A stretch of 33,992 nt of DNA from Comamonadaceae bacterium (lineage in GTDB: Bacteria > Pseudomonadota > Gammaproteobacteria > Burkholderiales > Burkholderiaceae_C): assembly GCA_947450695.1 (NCBI GenBank), contig CANFWV010000036.1:1-33992 (forward strand). The letters run 5' to 3'. Position 1 is the stretch's first letter. The number at the start of each line of letters is the position of its first letter. This document shows, piece after piece, positions 16,568 to 26,904 of this stretch. A program made the position numbers and the translations under genes. The notes below the pieces were generated by a model. It was not told where the DNA came from. It worked only from the letters and a program-made list of their open reading frames with translations, and searched no databases.

Positions 16568-18010
16568 TCAATACGCTGTACTGTCTTTGAAGACCAGCCG
16601 AATCGTTTTCAAAATGATGTAGAGGTCCAACTGCAAGGACCAGTTGCGCAAGTAGTCCAAGTCGAAATCGATACGGGCCTGCATCTTGTCCAAGGTGTCT
16701 GTTTCACCACGTTGGCCATTCACTTGCGCCCAACCAGTGATGCCTGGTTTGACCTTGTGCCTGACCATGTAACCCTTGATCAAGGTTCGGTAAAGCTCGT
16801 TGTGCGCCACAGCATGAGGGCGTGGACCCACCACACTCATGCGGCCTTGTAAAACATTACAAAACTGTGGCAATTCATCCAGCGACGTGCGGCGAAGAAA
16901 CGCCCCCAAGCGGGTAACGCGAGCATCATTTTTATGCGCTTGCTCGATCCGTTCACCATCCTCTAAGACCACCATAGAGCGAAATTTGTAGACCACGATA
17001 TCTTCGCCATCCAACCCGTAACGCCGCTGCTTGAAAAAAACAGGCCCAGACGAGTCGAGCTTCACGAGGACCGCAATGAGCAGCAGCAGCGGCGAGATCA
17101 GCAGCAAGATCAGCAAGGCCAAGAGCACATCACTGCCTCTTTTCAGAAAGCCGTTGTAACCCCTGAACGGCGTGTCGCAGACAGCAATCACCGTGACCCC
17201 ACAGACCGAATCAGTGCGCCCCTGAATCAGATCGGTGATGAACATGTCAGGGACAAAGTAGATCGATGCCGTGGTGTCCTTCAGTCCGTCAAGCACCTGC
17301 AAGATGCGCGGCCGCGACGTCATGGGCAGCGACAGATAGATAAACTGCACCCGATTGGATTTCACGAAGGCCGTCAGCTCATCAATTTTCCCAACCAACT
17401 TGAATTCATTTTTTTGCGTATATCTTTGGTCGCCGCGGTCGTCGATAAACCCGAGTAACTCAATGCCGGCGTATGCCGACCCCGTGATGCCACGCGCCAA
17501 GGCTTCTCCCTGTGGATTCATGCCTACCACCACGGCGCGTGGCAACTCACCTTGCAAGCGAATCAATTGCGGGGCAGCACGACGCAAAACCAGGTGCGCC
17601 ATCACTTGGCAGAAGGGTGCCAACCACAGCCAGTGGCCGATAACATTGACCGAAAATGCCTTCGCGTAGTTCGTCAAAAAACCGATCATCAACAACAGTC
17701 CAGCGATCCAGATCCAGTTGAAACAGATGTTAAAAACCATCCGCATCACGGACATGCGTAACTGCGAGGCGCCGGGAAAGGACAGAGAGAAAACCAGCAC
17801 GCCCAAAATGAGGTAAGCAGATGAAACACGCCCATCCCGATAAAGCGCCCCCCCCCACAGAGATACCACCAGAATGAGCGGATCCAGCGCCGCCTCAATG
17901 ACACGAAAAACATGACTGCGTCCCAAACCAACTGCGCGCGATTCGTATCCGTCCAACCAAGATGCAGCGCCATTGACTGGAGGAATATCAGCGTGCAAAC
18001 GTGTCGGCAT
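16568..18010 (-). CDS. Undecaprenyl-phosphate sugar phosphotransferase (polyisoprenyl-phosphate hexose-1-phosphate transferase)
   Basis: A 480-residue membrane enzyme that starts repeat-unit synthesis by moving a sugar-1-phosphate, usually glucose, to undecaprenyl phosphate. Four or five membrane segments occupy about residues 30-155. A CoA-binding-like soluble domain follows ([17 protein letters not shown], then FIDDRGDQR). The catalytic bacterial sugar transferase domain begins [17 protein letters not shown] near 286 and contains [46 protein letters not shown] and [12 protein letters not shown]. The size and arrangement match the WcaJ/EPS_sugtrans type. I chose the ATG at 18010; a TTG at 18043 is possible. 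It is the promoter-proximal gene of the leftward EPS arm. Confidence 0.93.
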   Translation of the reverse strand: MPTRLHADIPPVNGAASWLDGYESRAVGLGRSHVFRVIEAALDPLILVVSLWGGALYRDGRVSSAYLILGVLVFSLSFPGASQLRMSVMRMVFNICFNWIWIAGLLLMIGFLTNYAKAFSVNVIGHWLWLAPFCQVMAHLVLRRAAPQLIRLQGELPRAVVVGMNPQGEALARGITGSAYAGIELLGFIDDRGDQRYTQKNEFKLVGKIDELTAFVKSNRVQFIYLSLPMTSRPRILQVLDGLKDTTASIYFVPDMFITDLIQGRTDSVCGVTVIAVCDTPFRGYNGFLKRGSDVLLALLILLLISPLLLLIAVLVKLDSSGPVFFKQRRYGLDGEDIVVYKFRSMVVLEDGERIEQAHKNDARVTRLGAFLRRTSLDELPQFCNVLQGRMSVVGPRPHAVAHNELYRTLIKGYMVRHKVKPGITGWAQVNGQRGETDTLDKMQARIDFDLDYLRNWSLQLDLYIILKTIRLVFKDSTAY

Positions 18011-18060
18011 TGAAGGTGTGTATTGGAGATCGACGGAAATCAAACAACCGATTATTCAGA

Positions 18061-18077
18061 TGCCAAAACTCAGCCGA
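18061..18077 (-). promoter_or_regulatory. Weak sigma-54-like promoter match before the leftward EPS arm
   Basis: On the minus strand GG (18075-18074) and GC (18063-18062) occur at the ten-base spacing required by RpoN. The -12 element reads TGGCA instead of TTGCA, and the -24 element CGGCTGAG departs from TGGCACGR at four positions. A start near 18050 would give a leader of about 40 bases before the ATG at 18010. The match is much poorer than at 1381-1397, but its position and pairing with that site make it worth recording. Confidence 0.25.
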
Positions 18078-18099
18078 TGTAGGACAAAATCCGTTGCAA

Positions 18100-18128
18100 T
18101 TGACAGGCGGACACACACTTAACAGTCT
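18100..18128 (+). promoter_or_regulatory. Possible promoter of the glycine cleavage operon
   Basis: A perfect -35 hexamer TTGACA lies at 18100-18105. At 17-base spacing the -10 position (18123-18128) reads CAGTCT, a poor match; TAACAG at 18120 is little better. A start near 18135 would place the riboswitch-like motifs in the leader. The weak -10 keeps confidence low. Confidence 0.3.
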
Positions 18129-18149
18129 GCTTCATTTGCAACGTCGCTC

Positions 18150-18252
18150 ATCTCTTCAGGTCGTCTCCAGTCGTCTCACCGAAGGACTGCCCACCGAAAA
18201 AAAGCCTGCATCGGCAAGCGGCTCTCTCAGGTAAAGTGGACAAAAGGGGCCG
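18150..18252 (+). ncRNA. Glycine riboswitch-like leader of gcvT
   Basis: Two conserved blocks of the glycine (gcvT) aptamer are present in order: CACCGAAGG at 18177-18185 and CTCTCAGGTAAA at 18223-18234, followed by GTGGACA. Between them CCGA/TCGG arms can form the P3-type hairpin. The position, ending about 25 bases before the gcvT start, is right for such an element. Other expected parts are missing or altered: no GGAGAG-like 5' strand before the first block, and ACTGCCC replaces the usual GCAA-containing segment. It may be a diverged or degenerate single aptamer. Boundaries are approximate. Confidence 0.6.
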
Positions 18253-18277
18253 CACTTTGCCCTCCGGAGAACGGTCT

Positions 18278-19423
18278 GTGACTACTCTTGTTTCTGAAAC
18301 TCTGTTGAATACACCACTGCACGGCTTGCATGCAGAACTCGCTGCCCGCATGGTGCCGTTTGCGGGGTACAGCATGCCGGTGCAATACCCGGCCGGACTG
18401 ATGGCCGAGCACCTTCACACGCGCACCGCCGTCGGCCTGTTTGACATCTCACACATGGGCCAGATGCGTTTGGTTGGCGCGGACGCCGCCGCCGCATTGG
18501 AGAGCCTGATCCCCATGGATGTGATGGGCTTGGCTGTCGGCAAGCAACGCTATGGACTTCTGCTGAACGACGCAGGCGGCATCATGGATGACCTGATTTT
18601 TGTCAATCGTGATGTGACCCACGGCGGCGATCTTTTCCTGATCGTCAATGGTGCTTGCAAGGTTGGCGACATCGCCCATATTCAGCAGAGAATCGGCCAG
18701 CGTTGCGAGGTGATCCCGATGCCAGAAATGGCGCTGCTGGCCTTGCAAGGTCCTCAAGCCGTGAGCGCATTGGCTCGGCTTGCGCCTAGCGTGACCTCAC
18801 TGGTTTTCATGAGCGGTGGCGCATTCCAAGTGGCCGGCTGCGATTGCTTCATCACACGCAGCGGCTACACAGGCGAAGACGGTTTTGAAATCTCCGTGCC
18901 AGCCGCGCAAGCTGAAAGTTTGGCCCGTGCCTTGCTGGCCCAACCCGAAGTCAAACCAGTCGGCTTAGGTGCGCGCAACTCGCTGCGCTTAGAAGCCGGC
19001 CTCTGCCTGTATGGCAATGACCTCGACAGCAGCACCACACCGGTTGAGGCTAATTTGAACTGGTCGATCCAAAAAATTCGGCGCCTGGGCGGCGATCGCG
19101 CTGGCGGCTTTCCGGGCGCCGACACCGTGCTGGCCCAGTTGGCCGACCCTGCACTGCTGACCCGCCAACGCGTTGGTTTGATCGCGTTGGAGCGCGTCCC
19201 GGTGCGCGAACACACTGAGTTGCAAACACCAGACGGCGAACATGCAGGGGAAGTCAGCAGCGGACTGCTGAGCCCGAGCCTGAACCAAGCCATTGCCATG
19301 GCCTACGTGGCGCCAGCGCATGCCGCACTCGGCACCCGCCTGAACGCCATCGTGCGCGGCAAGCCGGTGCCCATGCAAGTGAGCCCCTTGCCCTTTGTGG
19401 CTAATCGCTATCACCGCGGCTGA
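18278..19423 (+). CDS. gcvT: Glycine cleavage system T protein (aminomethyltransferase)
   Basis: A 381-residue cytoplasmic enzyme that moves the one-carbon unit from the aminomethyl-lipoyl H protein to tetrahydrofolate, releasing ammonia. The N-terminal folate-binding domain shows MVPFAGYSMPVQYPAG, VGLFDISHMGQM, and LALQGPQAV. ITRSGYTGEDGFEIS and VGLGARNSLRLEAGLCLYGND follow, and the C-terminal barrel ends with GLLSPSLNQAIAMAYV and VSPLPFVANRYHRG. I chose the GTG at 18278 because GGAGA lies seven bases upstream and the residue count fits the family; a GTG at 18236 would fall inside the leader. It is the first gene of gcvT-gcvH-gcvP. Confidence 0.96.
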   Translation: MTTLVSETLLNTPLHGLHAELAARMVPFAGYSMPVQYPAGLMAEHLHTRTAVGLFDISHMGQMRLVGADAAAALESLIPMDVMGLAVGKQRYGLLLNDAGGIMDDLIFVNRDVTHGGDLFLIVNGACKVGDIAHIQQRIGQRCEVIPMPEMALLALQGPQAVSALARLAPSVTSLVFMSGGAFQVAGCDCFITRSGYTGEDGFEISVPAAQAESLARALLAQPEVKPVGLGARNSLRLEAGLCLYGNDLDSSTTPVEANLNWSIQKIRRLGGDRAGGFPGADTVLAQLADPALLTRQRVGLIALERVPVREHTELQTPDGEHAGEVSSGLLSPSLNQAIAMAYVAPAHAALGTRLNAIVRGKPVPMQVSPLPFVANRYHRG

Positions 19424-19505
19424 GCTTTCTTCACGTGGAGACATCCCAGACATCGTTCACAATAAACATACCCCCTTTTTGGCATTTTCTGACTGAGAGA
19501 ACAAC

Positions 19506-19868
19506 ATGATCAAGTACACCGAAGACCACGAATGGCTCAACATTGAAGGCGGCATCGCCACCGTCGGCATCACAGTCCACGCACAAGACGCGTTGGGCGA
19601 TGTGGTCTTTGTCGACCTGCCCGAAGTCGGCACCACTCTCGCTCAGAAAGTCACAGCAGGCGTGGTCGAGTCGGTCAAAGCCGCGGCTGACGTCTACATG
19701 CCCGTCACCGGTGAAGTGGTCGAAGTTAACGAAGCCCTGCGCGATGACCCCTCTCTGGCCAACAGCGACCCGCTGGGCGCTGGCTGGTTTTTCAAGGTCA
19801 AACTGTCTGACGCTTCACAGCTAGACGCGCTGATGGACGAGACCTCCTACACCGCTTTTGCCAGCTGA
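19506..19868 (+). CDS. gcvH: Glycine cleavage system H protein (lipoyl carrier)
   Basis: A 120-residue cytoplasmic shuttle protein carrying the aminomethyl group on lipoyl-lysine between GcvP, GcvT and the L protein. The lipoylation site is Lys58 in [15 protein letters not shown]. The fold markers YTEDHEWL near the start, [12 protein letters not shown] (31-42) and [10 protein letters not shown] near the end are all present, and the length is normal. A GAGAG ribosome binding site precedes the ATG. The 82-base gap after gcvT has no hairpin terminator that I can see, so co-transcription is likely. Confidence 0.97.
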   Translation: MIKYTEDHEWLNIEGGIATVGITVHAQDALGDVVFVDLPEVGTTLAQKVTAGVVESVKAAADVYMPVTGEVVEVNEALRDDPSLANSDPLGAGWFFKVKLSDASQLDALMDETSYTAFAS

Positions 19869-19895
19869 TCTACTTTTCACGAAGGTCCTCTATTG

Positions 19896-22793
<2,898 letters not shown>

Positions 22794-22804
22794 GTGCAGG
22801 TCAG

Positions 22805-23635
22805 ATGGCTTCATTCCCACCGGTCAGGGCCGTCGAGCGCGCCATTGAGTTGTTGCAGTGCCTGAACCGACAGCCGATCTCGACGCTTGACCTGCTGCAC
22901 CGGCAAACCGGCTTGCCCAAACCGTCACTGGTCAGACTACTGCAAACGCTGGTCAGCCTAGGCTTGGTCAACCATGCGCCACAACACGGCTCCTACTATC
23001 TCACCTCGGCCGTCCACACACTGTCCTGTGGCTATCACAGCGAACCGCGCATCATCGAGGCGGCAGCACCGGTGGCCGACGCCTTCACGGCGCGGTTCAA
23101 ATGGCCGGTGGCGGTTGCGGTGTTTGACACCGATGCGGTGGTGGTGCGCTACAGCACCATTGCCCAATCGCCCCTCTCGTTGCTGCACTCCAGTATCAAC
23201 ATGCGCTTGTCACTGGTCAGTCGTGCCTTAGGGCGGGCCTTCCTGGCGTTTTGCCTGCCCGACGAACAAGAGATTATTTTGAGCTTGGTGGGGCAATCAT
23301 CTGAGGCAGAAGATCAGGCCGCTGGCGACCTACCCACCGTCATGGCGATGCTTGCTGACGTGAGAGAGCAGGGCTACGCCTTGCGCAATCCCAGCATCAG
23401 GCCCATATCGAACACCATTGCGCTGCCTATTTACGAAAACCAGCGCGTCGTCGCATCGTTCGGACTGACTTGGTTTTCATCCGCCTTGTCGTTAGAGGAG
23501 GCCCGCCTCACGCTGTACCCAGCCATGAAGTTGGCCACCGATGACATCAGCGCCCGCTTGAAGGCGCTGTCAATACTGCCAGCAAGCCGCCCGGAGCTCC
23601 CGTGTGAGAATTTCCCCCACGGCAGAGCGGGGTAA
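22805..23635 (+). CDS. IclR-family transcriptional regulator
   Basis: A 276-residue regulator with an N-terminal winged helix-turn-helix (about 8-75: VRAVERAIELLQCLNRQPIS, TGLPKPSLVRLLQTLVSLGL) and a C-terminal IclR effector domain (about 90-265) with ALGRAFLAFCLPDEQE, SIRPISNTIALPIY and a C-terminal LTWFSSALSLEEA. The effector domain resembles MhpR-like members that respond to aromatic acids, a weak similarity judged by eye. It begins 11 bases after gcvP and may be read with the gcv operon. Its 3' end overlaps the oppositely oriented acyl-CoA synthetase remnant by 66 bases. A likely target is the neighbouring leftward catabolic operon; this is inference from position. Confidence 0.9.
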   Translation: MASFPPVRAVERAIELLQCLNRQPISTLDLLHRQTGLPKPSLVRLLQTLVSLGLVNHAPQHGSYYLTSAVHTLSCGYHSEPRIIEAAAPVADAFTARFKWPVAVAVFDTDAVVVRYSTIAQSPLSLLHSSINMRLSLVSRALGRAFLAFCLPDEQEIILSLVGQSSEAEDQAAGDLPTVMAMLADVREQGYALRNPSIRPISNTIALPIYENQRVVASFGLTWFSSALSLEEARLTLYPAMKLATDDISARLKALSILPASRPELPCENFPHGRAG

Positions 23636-24055
23636 TTCGGATCGGTACTCGACCACGGCCAGCCTTTGGGTGCGGCCGGATGACACATGATGACGGCTTC
23701 AAGATCGCAGGCATAGACATTGAAGCCGCCTGAGATGATGAGGTCTTTCTTCCAGTCGAGCAGCGTCCAACAATTTCACCTACTTCGCCCTGGGCCAGGA
23801 CGCAGCCAGCATCATCAATGATGCGAATGTCATGGTCTGGTGCCGGCAAGCCGACCGTCGTCAACTTATCAGGGAACGCATCTGTGTCGAGGATGCACGT
23901 ACAGCCACCTTCTGTCATGCCAGACCTTGCCATGTGAGGATGCGTTCATCACAGATGAAGGCGAGCGCCTCGCCCCGGGAAGCCGCCTGCTGATCGATCA
24001 ACGCGGGAAATGAAACAAACGCTAGCACTACATCGATCGAAGGCTTAATGGTCAT
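23570..24055 (-). pseudogene. Decayed AMP-forming acyl-CoA synthetase (multiple deletions and frameshifts)
   Basis: Ordered pieces of an acyl-CoA synthetase survive in different minus-strand frames. From the ATG at 24055, 46 codons resemble the N-terminus (ALIDQQAASRGEALAFICDE, ILTWQGLA) and end at a stop. A second frame gives GMTEGGC and VGLPAPDHDIRIIDDAG with QGEVGEIVGR. Another gives LLDWKKDLIISGGFNVYACD and LEAVIMCHPA. A last one gives RTQRLAVVEYRSELPRSAVG and EILTRELRAA, with Glu in place of the catalytic GK lysine, then a stop at 23570-23572. Only 486 bases remain, against roughly 1,500 for an intact gene, so at least three internal deletions have occurred. The start overlaps the MaoC stop region by 11 bases, as expected for the former last gene of the operon. 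Confidence 0.9.
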
Positions 24056-24503
24056 ACACAATCATCAAAAATTCTGCGACCAGCGCTGGGCGCTCTTGAC
24101 CTTCAATTTCAATCAGGCAGTTAGATGTCACTCGCAAGCCCCCCTCCACAGGGTCCGCCGCCTTGATAGTCTGGCGAAGCCTGATCCGAGAGTTGACCTG
24201 AAGCGGGCTGGTGTAACGCACCTTGTTGGAACCATAGTTCAAGCCACGCCCCCGCTGTCGAATGGTGTAAACAGACCGCACCAAAAATGGAATCAACGAC
24301 AAAGTCAAAAAACCATGCGCGATAGTTTTTCCGTCCGGCATCTCCTTCTTGGCGCGTTCAACGTCAACGTGTATCCAGTGGTCATCACCGGTGATGGCGG
24401 CGAATTGATCAATTCGCTGCTGGTCTATATCGAGCCAGTCACTGACACCGATTTCCTTGCCAACCCAATCGACAAGTTCCGCGGAACGATTCAAAACTAT
24501 CAT
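24045..24503 (-). CDS. MaoC-like (R)-specific enoyl-CoA hydratase
   Basis: A 152-residue hotdog-fold protein. The signature RIDQFAAITGDDHWIHVDVE (about 30-49) contains the catalytic Asp and His of the TGDxxxxH motif, and GKTIAHGFLTLSLIPFL (58-74) is the usual following segment. LNYGSNKVRYTSPLQVNSRIR is the core sheet. Members hydrate trans-2-enoyl-CoA. Here it would act on a CoA ester, and the ligase that might have made it, encoded just downstream, is a pseudogene. Start ATG. The gap to the cupin gene upstream is 80 bases, where I see only a 6-bp GAGCAC/GTGCTC inverted repeat and no terminator T-run. Confidence 0.9.
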   Translation of the reverse strand: MIVLNRSAELVDWVGKEIGVSDWLDIDQQRIDQFAAITGDDHWIHVDVERAKKEMPDGKTIAHGFLTLSLIPFLVRSVYTIRQRGRGLNYGSNKVRYTSPLQVNSRIRLRQTIKAADPVEGGLRVTSNCLIEIEGQERPALVAEFLMIVYDH

Positions 24504-24583
24504 TGAAATCCCTGATAAAAATCAACCGACTTGAAGCCTGTCAAAGCCATCTCTGAGCACTCAAGCGGACTGAGCGTGCTCGC

Positions 24584-25453
24584 TCACTGCTGTGTCCCGG
24601 TGGCCGGCATCGGATAGTCGGCTGCATTGCAAACCATGCCCGGCTTGAGAGAGAAATCCATGCGTGGCGGTGCAAAAACATCCACCAGCGCGGAACCACC
24701 GTCATTGACATTGCGACTGGTGTGGATCACCTTGGGCGGTATGACCAGCAAAGACGGACTGCCCATCTCAATGTGTTCGTCTTCTTTCCAAGTGGTCATG
24801 TCCGGCGTCCACGGGTAACGCATGTGGTGAACCCAGTTGCCGGCAAGGGACAGTGAGCCCTGCTCAAAGTCGGCATGTGAATGCGGTGTTAGCTTGCGGA
24901 CATCGCGGGCGACAAGCCGCGGGGTCATGATGTTGATCATCAAATTGCTGCTGCGAAAAATACGCATATTGCTGTCGGCCTTGGTGTGCTCGCTCAGTTG
25001 GTAATGGCGCAAGCCAAAACCGCCGACCGGATCGGGCCAATCTTTCAGCGGTGCCACATCGGGTGCACCGTCTGCATACAAAGCGGCGTTGCTAGCTGCG
25101 TCTGCCAAGTCGGTCGCGCGTGTCGAAAAAACCCGCACAACTTGACCTGACGCCGACAGCGTGATGAGACTGGCGCCGGGCGGAACAATGGTCAGGCTGT
25201 CTGCCTTGGCCTCGATGCGCTTCCCGCCAGCTTCAATCACGGCCGGCGCATCCACCAGATAGACCATGTATTCGTCGGGGTGGGTGTCGCGGGACAGCAC
25301 GCTCCCGGCGCGTGCCTGCGTCACGGCCACAACAAAATTAGCGCCGCGCGTGAGCCACGTGTGGACATCTGGTGCCACCTGCTGAGCAGGGCTGGCGTAG
25401 TGGCGGGCTTGGGTGGTCATTGTTTTTACTATCTGGGTTGTGGGTGTTGTCAT
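24584..25453 (-). CDS. Cupin-domain protein of unknown function
   Basis: A 289-residue cytoplasmic protein with two cupin-like halves. In the first, SRDTHPDEYMVYLVDAPAVI and DSLTIVPPGASLITLSASG (about 55-105) match cupin motifs 1 and 2. In the second, LTPHSHADFEQGSLSLAGNW (about 188-207) supplies His, His and Glu candidate metal ligands, and LLVIPPKVIHTSRN gives the later His. No signal peptide is seen. A strong AGGAG site precedes the ATG at 25453. It could be an isomerase, dioxygenase or lactonase-type cupin in the same pathway as the adjoining aldolase and amidohydrolase. I cannot assign a reaction. Confidence 0.82.
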   Translation of the reverse strand: MTTPTTQIVKTMTTQARHYASPAQQVAPDVHTWLTRGANFVVAVTQARAGSVLSRDTHPDEYMVYLVDAPAVIEAGGKRIEAKADSLTIVPPGASLITLSASGQVVRVFSTRATDLADAASNAALYADGAPDVAPLKDWPDPVGGFGLRHYQLSEHTKADSNMRIFRSSNLMINIMTPRLVARDVRKLTPHSHADFEQGSLSLAGNWVHHMRYPWTPDMTTWKEDEHIEMGSPSLLVIPPKVIHTSRNVNDGGSALVDVFAPPRMDFSLKPGMVCNAADYPMPATGTQQ

Positions 25454-25484
25454 GAAATAACTCCTAAAAATAGAAACCGTGTTG

Positions 25485-26228
25485 TCAAGCCGCAGGATGG
25501 CTGCACAACGCGGCGGCTTGACGCAGCAGAGATTGGTCAGATCCGAAGACGAACCAGTTCACACCTTTAGCGGCATAGTCGTCGCGCTCGGCCACACTGG
25601 CGGTGAACACACCGGCCAACTTGCCAGCCGCCAGCGCCGCGGCAATACTGCGGTCCGTCGCCAGGGAAACCTCGGAGTGTTTAGAGTCTTCAAAACCCAT
25701 GGCCAGTGCCAAGTCTGCGCGCCCGATGAACAAGCCGTCCACCCCCGGCACGGCGGCTATCTGCGCAGCGCAAGCTACGGCCTCGGGACTCTCGATTTGA
25801 CAGATCACCAACGCTTGGTCGCCCAGCGTCAAAGCCTGCTTCATGCCCAGCGTGCCGTAGCCGGCAAATCGTGGCGAACTGGAAAACCCACGCTGGCCAC
25901 CACGGTACTTGGCATGGCGCACAACCGCCTCGGCATCGGCCACGCTGTTGACATGCGGTACCAGCAAACCCACAGCGCCCATGTCAAGCACCGACAAAAT
26001 GGTAGCGGCGTTGCGGTCAGGGATCCGCACCAGCAACGGCAGTCCGGCGGCACGGCCTGCGAGCATCATCAGGTCCAGCGCGGCACGGTCCAGCGGTGCA
26101 TGCTCGGCATCCAGAACGGCAAAATCCATGGCCGTCGTCCCCAGCACCTCCACCACATGCGGGGAGGCGGTCTTGATGAAGGTGCCGACTTGGTAACGGC
26201 TGGGTTGGCGAAGCAGTGATTGGGTCAT
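25485..26228 (-). CDS. HpcH/HpaI-family aldolase (class II pyruvate-type)
   Basis: A 247-residue TIM-barrel aldolase/citrate-lyase-beta-like enzyme. The family pattern is clear: DFAVLDAEHAPLDRAAL with catalytic His43, PLLVRIP with Arg69, metal ligands Glu146 in ICQIESPEAV and Asp172 in LFIGRADLALAMG, and GAVGLLVPHVNS between. Members cleave 4-hydroxy-2-oxo acids to pyruvate or oxaloacetate-type products plus an aldehyde or keto acid. The ATG at 26228 is chosen over a TTG at 26255. It sits between a flavin-reductase-like gene and the cupin gene in one leftward operon. Its substrate may be the product of the fumarase-like hydratase upstream. Confidence 0.92.
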   Translation of the reverse strand: MTQSLLRQPSRYQVGTFIKTASPHVVEVLGTTAMDFAVLDAEHAPLDRAALDLMMLAGRAAGLPLLVRIPDRNAATILSVLDMGAVGLLVPHVNSVADAEAVVRHAKYRGGQRGFSSSPRFAGYGTLGMKQALTLGDQALVICQIESPEAVACAAQIAAVPGVDGLFIGRADLALAMGFEDSKHSEVSLATDRSIAAALAAGKLAGVFTASVAERDDYAAKGVNWFVFGSDQSLLRQAAALCSHPAA

Positions 26229-26265
26229 GGTGATGGATATGTCAGGTCGAATCAAGTCAGTGGTT

Positions 26266-26904
26266 TCAGGCGTCCGCAGGGTTACCGACTGGCGGCGTCT
26301 GCAAGATGGGGCGTAGAAATGTCTCGCCGAGTGCGGCGTAATAAGGTCCGCCCAAACGAGCGACCGGCCGCATCTTCATACTGTCAACCTGCTTGCCGTC
26401 AAACACTTGTTTGGACAGATGAAACGCCAGCACTTCTCCGATGTAAAGCGTATTGAGTGCACCCAATCTCACGGCCTGTTGCAGCCTGCACTCCATCTGT
26501 ACGGGTGAAATGGCAATGCGCGGTGCTTTGACATGGGTACTGGGCAACAGCGCGATGCCAAGGGCTTGCGCTTCACTTTCTTGCGGTGCGAATTCGGCGG
26601 AAGTTTGGTGCATCACGTCCATGTTGGCTTCGGTGGCCACGTTCACCACGAATTCACCACTGGCTTCGATGTTGCGCGCCGTGTCTTTGAGGCCACCGCT
26701 GCGAGAGCCGATGTTGACGGCCAGCATCGGCGGGCTGTGCGCCACATAGTTGTACGAGCTGAAAGGCGCGAGATTCACCACGCCATCGACGCTGATGGTG
26801 CTGATCCATGCAATCGGGCGCGGCACAACGATGCCGCACAGCAACCGATAGGCCGTGGCTGTGTCCATGCCGGACGCGGTCAGGGTGGTGAAGCCGTCAG
26901 GCAT
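26266..26904 (-). CDS. Flavin reductase-like / flavoredoxin family FMN-binding protein
   Basis: A 212-residue FMN-binding split-barrel protein. The signature is GIVVPRPIAWISTISVDG, followed by NLAPFSSYNYVAHSPPMLAV and KDTARNIEASGEFVVNVATE. It may reduce flavin for a monooxygenase or bind FMN itself. No monooxygenase gene is visible in the operon. The ATG at 26904 is preferred because it has a G-rich AAGGGGGG stretch upstream and only an 8-base overlap with the amidohydrolase; an ATG at 26943 would overlap by 47 bases. Confidence 0.9.
   Translation of the reverse strand: MPDGFTTLTASGMDTATAYRLLCGIVVPRPIAWISTISVDGVVNLAPFSSYNYVAHSPPMLAVNIGSRSGGLKDTARNIEASGEFVVNVATEANMDVMHQTSAEFAPQESEAQALGIALLPSTHVKAPRIAISPVQMECRLQQAVRLGALNTLYIGEVLAFHLSKQVFDGKQVDSMKMRPVARLGGPYYAALGETFLRPILQTPPVGNPADA

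Noticed and set aside
18010..18278. tRNA or small RNA gene in the longest gene-free stretch
   Set aside because: No cloverleaf arms or CCA end were found. The region is accounted for by divergent promoter candidates and the riboswitch-like leader.
23431..23688. Minus-strand frame beginning MCHPAAPKGW as a small independent gene
   Set aside because: Its first residues continue a degraded acyl-CoA synthetase motif and the rest is antisense to the IclR gene. It belongs to the pseudogene.
24503..24584. GAGCAC/GTGCTC inverted repeat between the cupin and MaoC genes as a terminator
   Set aside because: The stem is only 6 bp with a 15-base loop and no T-run follows on the transcribed strand.
25479..26219. 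Long open frame on the plus strand opposite the HpcH aldolase
   Set aside because: It is fully antisense to a gene with clear catalytic motifs, has no recognisable domain and is rich in R, H, Q and G as expected for a shadow frame in GC-rich DNA.
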